Part shown: piece after piece, positions 47,601 to 61,800 of the stretch
How positions within the stretch are numbered: position 1 is the stretch's first letter
Layout: every line of letters begins with the position of its first letter
From: Gambelia wislizenii
Taxonomy: Eukaryota; Chordata; Lepidosauria; Squamata; Crotaphytidae
Reading direction: 5' to 3'
Length of the DNA: 64,000 bases
Assembly (NCBI GenBank): GCA_030847615.1
Contig: JAUMIR010000004.1
Coordinates: 75,051,001 to 75,115,000, forward strand
Notes under the pieces: model-generated
Told to the model about the DNA's origin: nothing
Databases searched by the model: none
What the model saw: the letters and a program-made list of their open reading frames with translations, nothing else
Program-made: the position numbers and the translations under genes

Positions 47601-50600
47601 GCAGAAAGCACAGCAGAAGGTCTCCTTGGGTGATGTTTCCAGGTTGTGATTCTTTCTGCGTTGTCATTTCTCTTCAAGACTTGTTTGGCATGAGTCAATC
47701 AATATACTGATTAATCACTTAATTGTCAATTTAATATATTTTATTTATTATTTAATAAATATACCCACCTTTGTTTAAAAAATGAATTCAAGGTGTGTTA
47801 CATGATCTGAGTAAGCTATAAATATATACAAAGATGTAAACCCACAATGTTGAACAGTGTTTTCTGAAACAATAACTGTGAAAAAAACAGTATTAACATA
47901 CTTGGGCTGCAGCCACACTGCAGAAATAATGCAGTTTGACATGACTTTAACTGCCATGGCTCAATGTTATGGAATTCTGTGACTTTTAGTTTTGTGAGAT
48001 ATTTGGCCTTCTCTCTCAGAGAGCTCTGATGCCACAAAAAGCTACAAATGCCAGGCTTCCATAGGATGGAGCCCCGATAGTTAAAACTGTGTAAAACAGC
48101 ATTACCGTATATTCCGGCATATAAGACAACTTTTGAGCACTCAAAAATACCCTCCAAAATTGAGGGTCGTCTTATACGCTTTGCTTCGCTCGCCTACCGA
48201 TCTCCTGCCTCTTCGCAACCTCCGCAAACGGAGAGAAGAGGCAGGAGATGGGGCAGGGAAGGTGAGGCAAAGTGTTTAGCAGTTCATTCTCCCCCCTTCT
48301 CTGCCTTCCCCCCCCCCTTTGGGGAGCTACCGAAGACAGAGGAGGGGGGCGAACATTGCAGTTTGCTGCGGCTGCCACTCGATCACCTGTGTGTTCAGCG
48401 ACCAAGGCAAAACGGGGTTTGCCGCAGCCGCCCCCGCTTTCCCCGCCTTGGTCCCCTTTGGAAGAGAGCCAAGGCAGAGGGAAGGGGGCCGTCGAGGCAA
48501 ACCGGGCATTTTCGCCCCTTTCCTCCACCTTCAAGTCAAGTTTGACTGGAAGGTTGAAGAGAGGGGCTAATACCATGGTTTGCCTTGGTGGCTGCCTATT
48601 CCCTCTGTCTTCCTTCCCTTCGCAAAGGGAAGGAAGATGGAGGGAATGGGCAGCCGCCAAGGCAAACTGGGTATATTCGCCCCTTTCTTCCACCTTCGAG
48701 TCAAGGGTGACTGGAAGGTGGAAGAGAGGGGCGAATGCCGCGGTTTGCCATGGACACCGCCCATACCCTCCGTCTTCATTCCCTTTGCAAAGGGAATGAA
48801 GACAGAGGGAATGGGTAATGGCCGAGGCAAAACGGGTTCATTCGGCCCCCTCCTCTGCCTTCACCCCCTTTGGGGAGCAACCAAAGGTGGAAGAGGGAGG
48901 CGAATGTTGTGGCTGGCAGGCTGGCTGGGAGAGCCCTGCCAGCTAATCCTGTTCACTTTCCCAACTCACGAGGAGATCTCATGAGTTGGGAAACAAAGAG
49001 AATCAGCTGGCAAGGCTCCCCCAGCCAGTCAGCCAGCCAGCCAAATTGGGGGGTGGTCTTATATGGAGAATATATGCCAAACTCTAGATTTTTAGTTGAA
49101 AATTGGGGGGTCGTCTTATATGCCCAATCGTGTGTCAGCAGCCGAAGCCAAAGAAAAACTAGCCAACAAATGTGAAGTCGAAGGCTAAAATAGCAACAAT
49201 TAATAAGACAGGAATGACTGTCAATTATACAGTTCTGCAAAGGGGACAGGTTTCAGTGATGCTGGGACTATAGTAAACCATCTTTTTAAATCTTTTCATC
49301 CCAGTCTTATTATAGGAATGAAAAGCATTACCAGGGACTGGAAATGAGGCAATTATTCAAAGCCAAAGCGCTCATATATACAAATATCCCTACCTGAATA
49401 TAAGCTGTGCCAACACAAGGTGGGCACAGCCTCCTCACCTTGGGTAGGCCTTTCCTCAGACTGGGACTTCTGTCCTACATCTGCTGTCCCCTAGCTAGGT
49501 TTCCCAGACCATAGGGCCTGGGCCTCTTCTTTCATGTCCAGTACAAGGGGAAGGAATTTCAGGGTGAGACCACTGCCTTGAAACATGCGTGCATACTCTC
49601 CAACATTTTGCAGGTGAAAACCAAGACACATGAGGCCAAGTAACATCAGACTGGGGTCGAGGTGGCAAAAATTATTAATGACAAAGAACACACAAGCTAA
49701 GAGAGGCTGAAGCAGTTTGCTAAATAAGCTGAGCCTGCCAGGGAGGGCAAGATTCTGCCCCCTTCTGCTCCTCTTTTGCCTGCTGAGTTGACTGCAAACT
49801 ATTTTTGTCCTTTGAAGTCAGTTTACAGAAACTGAAGTAAGCTGAGGACAAAGGGGGAACATGGAAGAAGGAGACAAAAACTGGGACAATTTAAAAGTAG
49901 CTGAAAACATGGAACAACAGGGACTTAATCAGGACTGTCCCTGCTGGATCAGGGTAGTTGGAGGGGTATGTGCGTATATGTCTTTTCTTCTTTGGACTTT
50001 ATCAGGCATGTGAAAAAATGCATCATAAGGACGCAGCAAGAACACAAATGGGCAAAATTATCAGATGAAGTCATTGTTCAGCCATTCCAGGGGCATAGCA
50101 TGGGCATAAATAAGGCGTCACTTTTTATTGATAGCTTAGCCCATCAATAAACAAGTGATGCCTCATCCGCACCAATGCTACGTCCCGGGAACAGTTGAGG
50201 ATACAGGGGTTCTGTCATTTTGCCTTTTGTGTTTTCCTCGCGTCTTATGACATAATTTGGGACATGGTTTTGTCCCTCATTTTCCTGCATCTGATAAAGT
50301 CCTTAGATGAGATCTGTTTTTTATCTGAGCAGCATGCTCTGTGTAACTATGGCTGATGCTTAGTGTATCAAGCTTAATTACATCACCAAGGATTATCCTT
50401 TGTAACATCACTGTTGTAACATGACCAGGGACTGCTTCCTGTGATGTCACAATGTCTTACTAGTGCTCAGGTTTTGGCTCTGAAAATCTCAAAACTGCCT
50501 TATCACACTCTGAAGAAAAGTGTCAAAGCAGCAGAAATGTTTCTTTCCTGCTGCCTTATCACATGCCATCCGCATCCTTTAGTTCTGATCCCATGGGGGA

Positions 50601-53600
50601 CCAAGGTAAAATCGCATCTTTTTGCTAACCAGAAAAATCCCTTCACAAAAAGACATGGTTTTATCTCGGTCCCCCATGGAACCGGAACAAAAGCACACTT
50701 GGAAGAACACTGATGCCATGCAGTGAGGCAGCAGGAAAAACAGAACGTTCCTGCTGCTTTGCCACTTTTCTTTGGAGTGGGGTAAGGCTCTAAGATAGTC
50801 CTGACCAGGCAACCTTACTCTCTGACATTCTCACCTATGATCACAAAAGCCTTTGCTTGAGTGAAATCCTGCAGAACACCTTTTCCTACCAGGATTATGG
50901 GCCTTAACTACAAGAAGCTCTGGGAGTCTTGGCAAGAAATTATGCTTCATCTTGCTGCAGAAAAGAAGGCCTCAGAGGATCTCTGCTATACTGAGCGAGC
51001 TTTCTGCCATACCCTCATCCCTTCTTTAAAGTACTGCATTTTTGCTTAGGAAGTGTAGAGAGCTAAGGGGAGGAAATGTGAGCCAGTGTGGTGTAGTGGT
51101 TTGAGTGTTGGACTACAATTCTGGACACCAGGATTTGAATCCCTCCTCAGCCATGGAAGACCACTGAGTGACCTTGGGCAAGCGACACTTTCTCAGGACT
51201 TTATCAGACCACCCTCCATAAACGTTCCTTTGCTGGCATATTTTGAAGCATTTTTATGCCAGCAAAAGAACCCCCCAACAGACCTACCTTTAGCAGCATC
51301 AAAAAGGCAGCCCCAGCATAAACGGAGTATGAATAGATCTCCGTTTATTTCCAGGGTTGAGATCTCGATGATTCTCATGAGAAGACATGAGTGTGGCAAA
51401 TTTTAAAAGTTAAGCAAAATAAACACACAAAACCTAGACACAAGCATGGTAAAAATTACAAGTAAACTGGGAAGGTTCATAAAAAGAACATCCCCTACCT
51501 GGCTGTCACAATCTCACCTAGAAGTGTTCTGTCATTGACACTATATTCCCATGAGCACAATGGTGCGAAGTTTCAAATGCTGGCAATGCCAGCAACAAAG
51601 CGGAATGGGAGATCTATTGAAAGCTTGGGCTGTCAGTAAAATAGAACAGCTTTTTCACAATACATGATCATGAAAGGATGACCATCATCTGATATGTGTG
51701 CCCTTTTGCATTCATTCGGTGTCATTATGACGCCATATTTGCCTGGTCTGATAAAGTCGTCAGTCTCAGGGAAAGGCAATGGCTAAAACCTCTGTGAACA
51801 AATCTGGCCAGGAAAACCCTGTTAAAACACCTTAAGGTTGCCATAAGCCAGAAACAACTTGAAGGAACACAACAACAACAAATGGGGGTATTGGTGGCTT
51901 TTTTAAGTGTATTTTTTAAAGTTTTATGAGAGTTTGTCAGTGGTCTTTGGAAATACTGCAAAATGCCAGGTTATCTGTTAACAACACTAACTTTTTAATA
52001 TTCATAAGAACCTAAAGATCTTAAGATCTTTAAAATACTCTTAAAAATAGATCTTTATTTTAAATTTTCAAAATATATTTTAATGAAACACATTTGTGTG
52101 AATAAAGCTTCACCGTTCTTTACAGTTCCCAATAGGAGATGGACAGAAAAATGGATATGTGTTCAGACTTTTAACATAACAGTGTACCTGGACAGAAACA
52201 CATTTTCCTGCTTCTCTGCATTCATGTAAAACGTTTTTTAGAAACTTAAGCAAATACACATCCACAACAATATATGCAGATTATATGAGTGGCTGAGGTA
52301 CTAGGTGACATAAAGTAAATTGTGTATTCAATTATTACCTGAACCAAGGTGGTAAATCGAGCCTTGTCCTCAGGAGGACTTCCCCTAGAGCCTGGATACT
52401 CAAAGTCTAGGTCAATCCCATCAAACCCAAATTTACGGAGGTACGCAATCACTGAATTGATGAAGATCTGACGGTTTTGTGGTGTGGAGACCATAATGGT
52501 AAACCTATGAAGAAATCCACTCTTAAATATGTTTCTTCTGTCAGTATACACAGTTGCACACTCCAGCCACAGTTAATCTCATTTTTCAGTGGGAGAATGG
52601 AACACTTTTAAATAATAGAAAGTGGATCACTTTGGCTGGATCATATCTTTTGAGGTTTTCTGCTTCAAAAGCATAATAATATTGTATGTTCTCATTCTAA
52701 GTAAGTGATACCAATCATTTCAAAACAACAACCACCCTCTTTTGTGACATTACCCCTGTGTGTTGATGTAGATTGCATTAGTCAAGCTTTACTGCATTTA
52801 GCCAAAGGTAATTACACTTTAGGATGGGCTGTAAGAAAAATAATCCATAATAACCCAAAAAGAATTAAAAATTAACCACTGAGAATTTTTAAAATCACCA
52901 AAAAGATATGCACACCAGTTCTTGGTGGCTACAACAAATAATTTTACCATATAAATTCTGTAAGGTTGATTACCTCCCAGTAATTGTACCACTGTATTAT
53001 TTACACTAATGCATTAGCCACTGTCAGTTGTAAGAAGCCTTCAATCATCAAAGCTCTTATACTATAATTAGTTACAAATATGCATACAGGTTGAGTCTGC
53101 CTTATCCAAAATGCTTGGGACCAGAGGTATTTTGGATTTTGGAATACTTGCATATACATAATGAGATATCTTGGATATGGGACCCAAGTCTAAACACAAA
53201 ATTCATTTATGTTTCATATACACCTTATACACATAGCCTGAAGGTAATTTTTATACATAATTTTTAAATAATTTTGTTCATGAAACAAAGTTTGTGTGCA
53301 TTGAACCATCAGAAAGCAAGGGTATCACTATCTCAGCCATTTATGTGGACAATTCTGGAGTTTGGCATATTTCAGATTTTGAAATTCCATATAATGGAGA
53401 CTCAAGCTGTACTACTTTAGTGCTTTAATGCTCAGAAGTGCTTTAGTTATATATATTCCTGCATGGCAGGGGATTGGACTAGATAGCCCTTGTTGTCCCT
53501 TCCAATTCTATGATTCTATGTTTCACAATTACCAAATCCAATTACTCTGAATCCAAACCCAATCCAGTTACCAAAATATTCTCACCATCAATGACATTAG

Positions 53601-55782
53601 CATAAAATGAATAGGGGACTCACAATTCAGTGCCAAAGTTCCATCCACCAATTGACAGCAATGTAACCAGTTTGGGATTGCTGTGAGAAAATAGGGAGAT
53701 ACAGGACAAACAGCACAATTACAATTCTGCCTGTAACCTATACTTTAAAACATGAATGTTTTTGCATCCTATTTTTGAACCATACGATCTGACTGTATAG
53801 CCCACATTCATACTAATAGACTTCAATGGCTGGGATGCAAAAGAACATTGTACCATGCATGGTGTAGTGCCAAAGGTTTGACACTGAGAGAAATCCAATA
53901 GCATTATACTGTCCCCATGAATGCAGGTGCAAGAGGAGCTTCCCTTTCTGCCAAACCAGTTATACATGACTAGGAAACTACAGAATGATAAAGTACACTG
54001 CTGGGAAAAAATCTGGAATGCTGCTCTACTATGCATACATACTAGTGGAAGCAACAGATGCCAAATTCTGCTATGTCACAAGTGTAGGTATGAGAAGGAG
54101 GTATGCAGAGTTGTCTATACCACCAGTAAGCACAGGTTAACTATTTCAGGGAGCTGGATGAAGAGTAGAGAGATACCCTGAAACTGTTTGTTTGTTTGTT
54201 TGTTTGTCTGTCTGTTTGTTTGTTTTTCGGTATTTATACCCTGCTCTTCAGCCACAAAGGTTCTCAGAGCAGCTTACAAATTGTTAAGCAACAGCATTTT
54301 TACACATCTACACCATTTTATAGCATGCTAGGCACTAAGCGGTTTCCAATGTGTGCTAGAGCAAGGGATAGTGTGGCCCTGAAAGTAGGGATATGCACCA
54401 ACCACAAGATTTGGACTAGACCCAGGAGATTATCAGATGCAGTGGAATGCAGGGGAAAAAAAAACTGCATCCCAAACCATGTCAGAAGAGCAGGAGTAGA
54501 ACAGAAAGGGTGACATTATCAGACGCCTGCATCCTCAGCCATTCCTGGGGCATAGCACTGCCATGGACGATGCTTTCCTTTTTCATTGAGGGAGACAAGC
54601 CACCAATAAAAAGGCATGCCTTACTCACACTCATGCTACGCCCTGGGGATGCTAAAGGATAACATTGTTTGATAATATCCCCCATTCCTGTTCTTGTTGC
54701 GATCTTCTGACGCAGTTTTTGCCGCATCTGATAATCTCCTCAATCTGACATTTCAAAAAACAAATTCTACTCAGACTGATTTGAGGACTTTTCAGTTTGA
54801 TGTAGGTCCTCAACTTGAGCAGAGATTCAGAAATCTGAGGGTTTCTATCCCCCATTGAATATCACTAGAACACAAAACAACTTTTCAAAACTCCTTGGGC
54901 CCTTTCATTCTCCATTATTATAGTGCTATGATTCCACTCAAACTGCCATTGCTATTTCCTATGGAATCCTGGGACATGAAGTTGAGGGAGAGGCATTCAG
55001 AATTCTCAGCCAGAGAGTTCTAGTACCTCACCAAACTACAAACCCCAGGATTCCATAAGATGACAAGACATAGCAGTCTGACAAGAGCCTTTTCATTGTC
55101 AGAAATGAATGAAATTTGGAGATATTACAGCCCCTTAAGAGAGATTTGTACCTATCAAATATTAGACTAGTGTATAACCCCTTAAATTAATAAAAAGGGA
55201 ATTACCAATCACTTTTGGATTTATTTTGGGTTTGTTTGTTTGTTTTGTTTTGTCAAAATTGGAAGAAGTATGCAAATATAGCATAGTTGCCTCTTCTAAG
55301 AGACACCAGATTTTGGACAAGTAGATTCATGTGGGGGGGTTGTTTTTTGTTTTTGTTTTTTGGAAGACAGCTTTTTACATTTGGAGGATATTTTTTTTAA
55401 AAAAGAATGTGCTTATTCTTCCCAACACCACTCCAGGTTCCTTGTGGATTATGGTTCCAGAAAATGGTAAATCTACCGTATGTAATAAACCTGCAGAGGT
55501 TTAGAATGATAGCTGTAGCGGTTCATATGGAAGTGAAGTCCTCAAATTGAGATGCGTATGATTTGCTTCCACTTCCCTCCTTCCACAAAGATAAAGTAGA
55601 TAAAGGAAGATGGAAAAGAAAGATGCAAACAACTGTTGTTTGTCTGAGTCACGATCTGTCTCCCAAAGAACAGTGATGACTTTGCCTACCTAACTGTAGT
55701 TAAATGTTCCCTACAATTAGAAAATGGACTAGCCAGGTCTTTGGTGCCTGATCCAGATGGACTTTTCTTACATTCTAATGTT

Positions 55783-55828
<46 letters not shown>

Positions 55829-58800
55829 TATAGAAAGTTCCTTCAGTGACTAACAGAAGCAAAATGCTACCAATCATGCAGAAAAGTGTAGAAAACTTTT
55901 TATAAGTAGAGTTTGGACAAGTTCCACTTACACAGTTCAATCACTCTCACCTCTTTTTCAGTTCTTGGAATGGAACGAAGAGTTCTTCATCATTCCATTC
56001 ATAAGGGGATATCTCATTATTTTTCATAGTAACAAAGGCATAAGCCAAATGGGTGCAAAGGTGTGGATCAATATTCTCTGGGAAATACTGTGTAGGAGGT
56101 GGCCTGTATTGAGACCAGTTTGTGAAATAGCACAGAAGTTTATAAGCAGAGCCTGGATGAAAGAAAGAAAATCATTGTTAATTTGACTTAAGGAATCTAC
56201 AGTAATACTGCTGGATCTTTTTGTCCCTTTCTCCAAAAAGACTAATTTAATTTACACAGTACTGTATATTCTCACGTTCTGCCTTGAGCAAGAATGCACC
56301 TAGCAACACATACACATTTACTCAGCAGTAATTTGATTCTTACTGTAAGTTGATTGTGATCAAGACATTGAAATTAAACATTTTCCATACCTTGGCTCAG
56401 TTGTCAGTCAAAATGGAGACTGTCATCAAGAAATCAGAAGATGACTAAGGGCTTGTCTACAAGGGCAATTTACCCCATCTTGCCCCCCATCTTGGAGTCC
56501 TGATGTCCAGATGACGGGCAAACCTCACAATCCCTGGGACAAAATATGGGGCTAAGATGGGGGGAAGACAGGGTAGGGCCCAATAACACATTTTTTAAAT
56601 AATACCCAGGAAAAACTGCTCCCACCAGCAAAAAATGGATCAGGCCCCATGTGACTGCAGGTGGCCATTTCAGCATGCCAGCCCATCACTACAACTGTCC
56701 TCTGCCATTGCTCTTTTGGATTCAGGAAGGAGTCCCGCAGCATGTGACCAAGGGTGGCTTGGTTGTGGGGTGGCTTCCTGGCTTCAGAGAGAGGGAGGGA
56801 GGTGGCAGTGGTAGCGGCTGCAGTGATGGGGCAATGGGCCTGTCTGGATTTCCTCCTGTTCTGTGCAGGTAACAGAGAAGGCATGGGCCTGATCCACAAG
56901 CAGGATACTCCAGCAGAGAGCTGGGGTATCCTGGCCCATATCGATGAGGCCCAATACTTTGAAGGGCAGTTACAAAGTCACTGGACAAGATTCCCCAAGT
57001 GTAAACATGCTTCATTGAACACGAACATGATATAGTGGATCAGGATTATCCACTATAGTTCTGCAATTTCTATGTATGGATGTGAAAGCTGGATAATGAA
57101 GAAAGCTGACAAGGAAAAAAAATCATCTTCTTTGAAATTTGATACTGAAGAATAGTTTTATGGATACTATTTACAGCAAAAAAGACAAATAAATGGATCC
57201 TAGAACAAATCAAACTTGGAGGCTCACTCGAAGCAAAGATAAGGCTATCATACTTTGTATTTCTTCTTCGTAGAAGTAAAAAATAACTAAATTGAGGCTA
57301 CTGTATTTTGGAACTACCATGAGAAGCATAAGTCATTGGAAAAGACAAAAATCTTGGGAAAAGTTGATGATAGTATGGAAAAACAAAAACAAAAAATTAC
57401 AGATGGAATGACTGAATGAAGGAAGCCACAACCCTGAGTATGCAAGACCTGAGCAGAGCTGTAGCATTCCTGAATATGAATCAGTTACCTAACCAGAATG
57501 TTTTCATAATCTCAAATGCTACCTCGTCATGATTGTGACACTATTGCCACAATTCTAACTCCCCCCCCCCAAATTACTTTATCAGACATCAGATACATTG
57601 GAGGGTCATTCAACCAACAATCAGAGCATGGTTGAATGATTTTTCCATCAGGTTTGGGTGTGGGGTGAGCCAGGAAAAGTTACTTAGGAGATTATCAGAT
57701 GCATCAAAAGTGGCGTTATAGCAATGCCAGGATATCACAAAAGGGCTCACTTATCAGACAACGTCGTTCCCCCCTCGTTATGCACCCATTATGCTGCCAT
57801 TCCACCAGCGCTGCTTTTTATTGACACAAGAAGCCATCAATAGATCCTCCGTTCCGTTTGTGTTCCAGATTTGCCTGTGTGTAACAAGGTGCCCTGTTAT
57901 GCTGGTGTGATCCCAGTGTCAATTGGGGCTCCCTGCCAGAACACTTCCAGGTGAGATTGGGACATCCAGGTAAGTGACACACTTTTTATGACACTCCCCA
58001 AGTTACTTGAACATTTTAATGTGTGTTTTTGTGCTTGCTGTCACTTTTTAAATGTTACTTTTATTTTTATTTTTGAATTTCCTGCGCTTGCTTCTTCTTA
58101 TGAGAATCTGCAGGATTTCAATCCAGGAAGTGAACAGAGCTCCATTAGAGCTCCTTTCACTCCTGGGCTGCCCTGTTGATGGGAGAGGAGGTAAGTGTGG
58201 TGAGGTGGGTGATTGTGGCGGGACTGGGATGGGACAGGGGTGGGAGTGGAGATTGTGGGGCAGGAACGCTCTTTTCATTCCTGTCTGATAATCTCCTCAG
58301 TTAAGTACTGAGTTAAGTATAAGTTGATACAGGATTCCAGCCACCTAATTCAGCCATATAGGAGCAGAATTCTACAATTGAAAGAAGATGAATACTGTAT
58401 TTACCATGTCAAGACAAAACTATATTTTTTTAGAGTTTCCTTCCCTCCGACCACTAGGTGACGACAACCCTAGAAGCTGAACTTCTGTTGACTTTTTTTT
58501 ATCTTATCCACCCACACAAAAATTAATCTCCAGCTTTGATAATATAAAAACTGCTATATTTCACTTTTCTTTCATTCTCTGCCTACCAAGGAACTTGGGT
58601 GTTTGATTATGGCTGGAGGCAGATTTGAGTAACTAATAGACTTTATATTTTAAAAACCAGGGGAACTAGCCATTACATGCAAGTTGCAGAAGTACAGGTA
58701 ACCTGAAACCTGCATGATACCTTGTAGAGATTATGCATTTGCATTTATGCCTCTTCTTCCACTCCATCTTAACACTGGCCATTCAGGCTTCACAAATTCA

Positions 58801-61800
58801 GCATGAAGTCAGCCCTTTTCTTCCAAATGTCTCCTCTTTCTCCATATCTCTTTTTTGTAATTGCTTATCTAATGAAGAGATCTCACAAGAGCTTGCCCAC
58901 AATGTTATGCATATTGGTTGATGCAAAGGCACTGCCTGGATTTTGAAACTTAAATTAAGGACTCCTGAACTAGTGCTTTGTTTGATTTTTCATATCAGTA
59001 GTCTGTGTGCATGTGTGTGTATCCTTCTTCCTGTTTGATTCCTGTTCCATCAACTGCATTGTAATCTTGGTCTAAGTTATTTTCCCTACCTTGTACCTGT
59101 TTTTAGAAAGATATAGAGAATGACTTTTAAACAGGTTGTTCATATGATACTGTGGACTTTATCAAACACAGCAAAAACCGTGTCAGAAGAACTCAATGAT
59201 AACAGAAGTGGACAAAATTATCACACGTTCTCCTTCAGCCATTCTGGAGGCGTAGCACAGGTATGAATAAGGCATCTCTTTTTATTGATGGCTTAGGCCG
59301 TCGATAAAAAAGTGATGCCTCATCCGCACCAGTGCGACACACTCGGAACAGCTGAGGATGCGGGCATCTGATAATGTTGCCCTTTCTGTTCTAGTCACAT
59401 TCTTCTGATGTGGTTTGGGATGCAGTTTTTTGCCATGTTTCCCTGCATCTGATAAAGTCCTGTGTCAATAGTTAATTTTACATTTTTACTAATACAGACA
59501 AAGTGTTGGCTGCTTGTCAATCCCAGTTTTTAAAAAAATGCAAGCCAGACTTCAAAACACATGTTCTCTCTTCTGCCCCAAATTCCTCACTTAACTAGAG
59601 TTTAGCAATTTTAAATCACCAGTGTTAACCCTCACTAACATTATTCAGAATTCACCTTTACCTAGAATCTAAGACTATAGTTTAAAGTGAGCTTCATGTT
59701 CTGCTCTAAGAGAAGTATAATGTATTTTTGCACTACAGGCAGAAAATCCAGATGAATAAAAGTGATTGAGAAATAATTAACCAGCTAATAAAATGTTGGC
59801 ATCTGTCATGAGAGAAGAGAATGTCTGTGTGTTTCTGCTAATCATAACTTGCTGGGACATCATGTTAGAAGCCTCAAACTTTTGGTTTATTATCAAAGTT
59901 GCAGTGCCAGCTTTCAAGTTAAGGTTCCAAATAGGAGAGCTCCCTAAAAGTGAAGGCGGCAACCCATTACCCATCAGGAAATTGTGATATACAATTCATT
60001 ATTTGACAAAGCGTTTTTGGTTGTTGCCCAAAATTCAGTGGCCACCTTCAAGATGAATTTCCAAATCGGGGTCTTCTTGGAAGCAAAAGAGGAGCCTACC
60101 ATAACTAATTTGGAAACAATTCTTTGCAAAGGCTAGAAAGCAAGAGTGGGGTGTATGAGGCACTACTGTTAAGATTCCTGAGGCAAGAAAAATGTGGGAT
60201 GACAAGAAAGGATAAAGATTCTTGTGGTTTTAAAAAGTGGGGAATAGGAGACGCCTCTGAGGTACTCCTGGTTAGATTCCCAAAGTAAATGTGGAGTGAA
60301 AAAACAAGTGCTCCCATTGACCCCTTTGGGGGGTATTAGGTATGGAACCAAAGAGCACCAGGTACCATTAGTGGCTGCTGGCTTCCATATCAATGGAGCA
60401 GTGAATCGACTCTGGGGTTTGGTCTAAACTTTGAAGGAGATAAGGTTCTTAACCTATTTTGTGGTTAGGGTTCAACACCTTGGATAGCTTCTTTAAAGTT
60501 CAGACTAAAAACCAGAATAGATTTACCACCACCTTGATATGGAAACCACCAGCCATCACTGCTGAGTACCCTTGAACCAGTACTTGAATACCATATAACC
60601 TGTTACACTTAGCTGTGATGCTTCTATAGAGCAGAATTTTTTTTTAAAAAAAATAACTTTTTCTTTCTCTATTCTCCTAAGCACAAAGAAAATAAACAAG
60701 ATGCTTACCCATCTGCATATGCAGCAAAATGGCCAGACCTAGCAAAGAAGACAATAGAATAAGAATAATTGACAAGGCATATCTCGGAATCATAGCAAAC
60801 AGCTTTTGAATAGTTAGTGCTTTCTTCAGAGTCCATTAAAGTTACACCATAATAATGGACAACAAGCACAAAAGAAACCGGGCATCTTGTCTAAGCTGCT
60901 ACCTCTGGATAAATTGTTCCACTTACTTGCTCTCTTAATGGTTAATGCAAATCATCCCAACCACAGGATTATGCCATAAGAAGAAAACAGAGAATGAAGG
61001 ACACCATCCAAAGATGCTCACTTAAGAAAGTAAATCAAGACAGATGGTAGACACCAGGGGGCCGTTTACACGATGAAAATGTCCTGGGAAGAATTTGTGT
61101 TGATCCCTGGCAGTTTACACGTACATCGGGTCGGGTACGTGAGTTTTGGAAGGGGGGCCACCTTTTATCCCTCAACCTGCGGGACTTCCAGTCCCGCGGT
61201 TTGTGCCGTTTTTTAAAAAAGTCACGGGAGGATTCAGAAAATCGGAAATGTAAACAGCCTGGGACAAAATGTCTCGGTACTGGGATGACCGGAAATGGTG
61301 AGCGGGGGCGGGCTTAGAGATCAGCGACCAGAAAAGGAGGGGTCAGTCACCCGTTCAACAGATCCAGCCTCACCAGCCGAAAACAAAGGCATCCCTTCCA
61401 GCTGCACGAAGGTTGATGTGTGTGTGCACGCGTGCGCGCGTGTGTACTCAATCACCTTTTTAAATGGATTTCTACACTGCAAACCCTTCAGCTTTACCTT
61501 TTCCTCAACTGCATGTTACAGAGAGATCGTCGTCGCCCATTCATCCCCTGCCTTGGTCACCTCCCTGGTTCAGAACGGGCACATTAAAATATTCAAGCCT
61601 CTGAGCGAATTAGCACCCTTTAATTCCCCCTCTCTGTGTTTGTGTCTTTCAAAACGCCTGCCTATAGCCGGCTTGAAATCTCTGCAGCGTGCTGTTAGGG
61701 TTAATATTTAAAAGAGGCAAGGGGAAACCCAAGTGGCTTGATTTCAAAAGGAAAGCACTCAGCTTGATTTCAAAGCACTCAGCTTGATTTCAAAAGGAAA

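Noticed and set aside
48172..48984. Several long overlapping frames on both strands
   Set aside because: They arise from the GC-rich tandem repeat in a transposon; no protein likeness and both strands are open equally.
61295..61711. 138-codon plus-strand frame
   Set aside because: It lies inside the probable transposon in chitinase B intron 1 and resembles no known protein.
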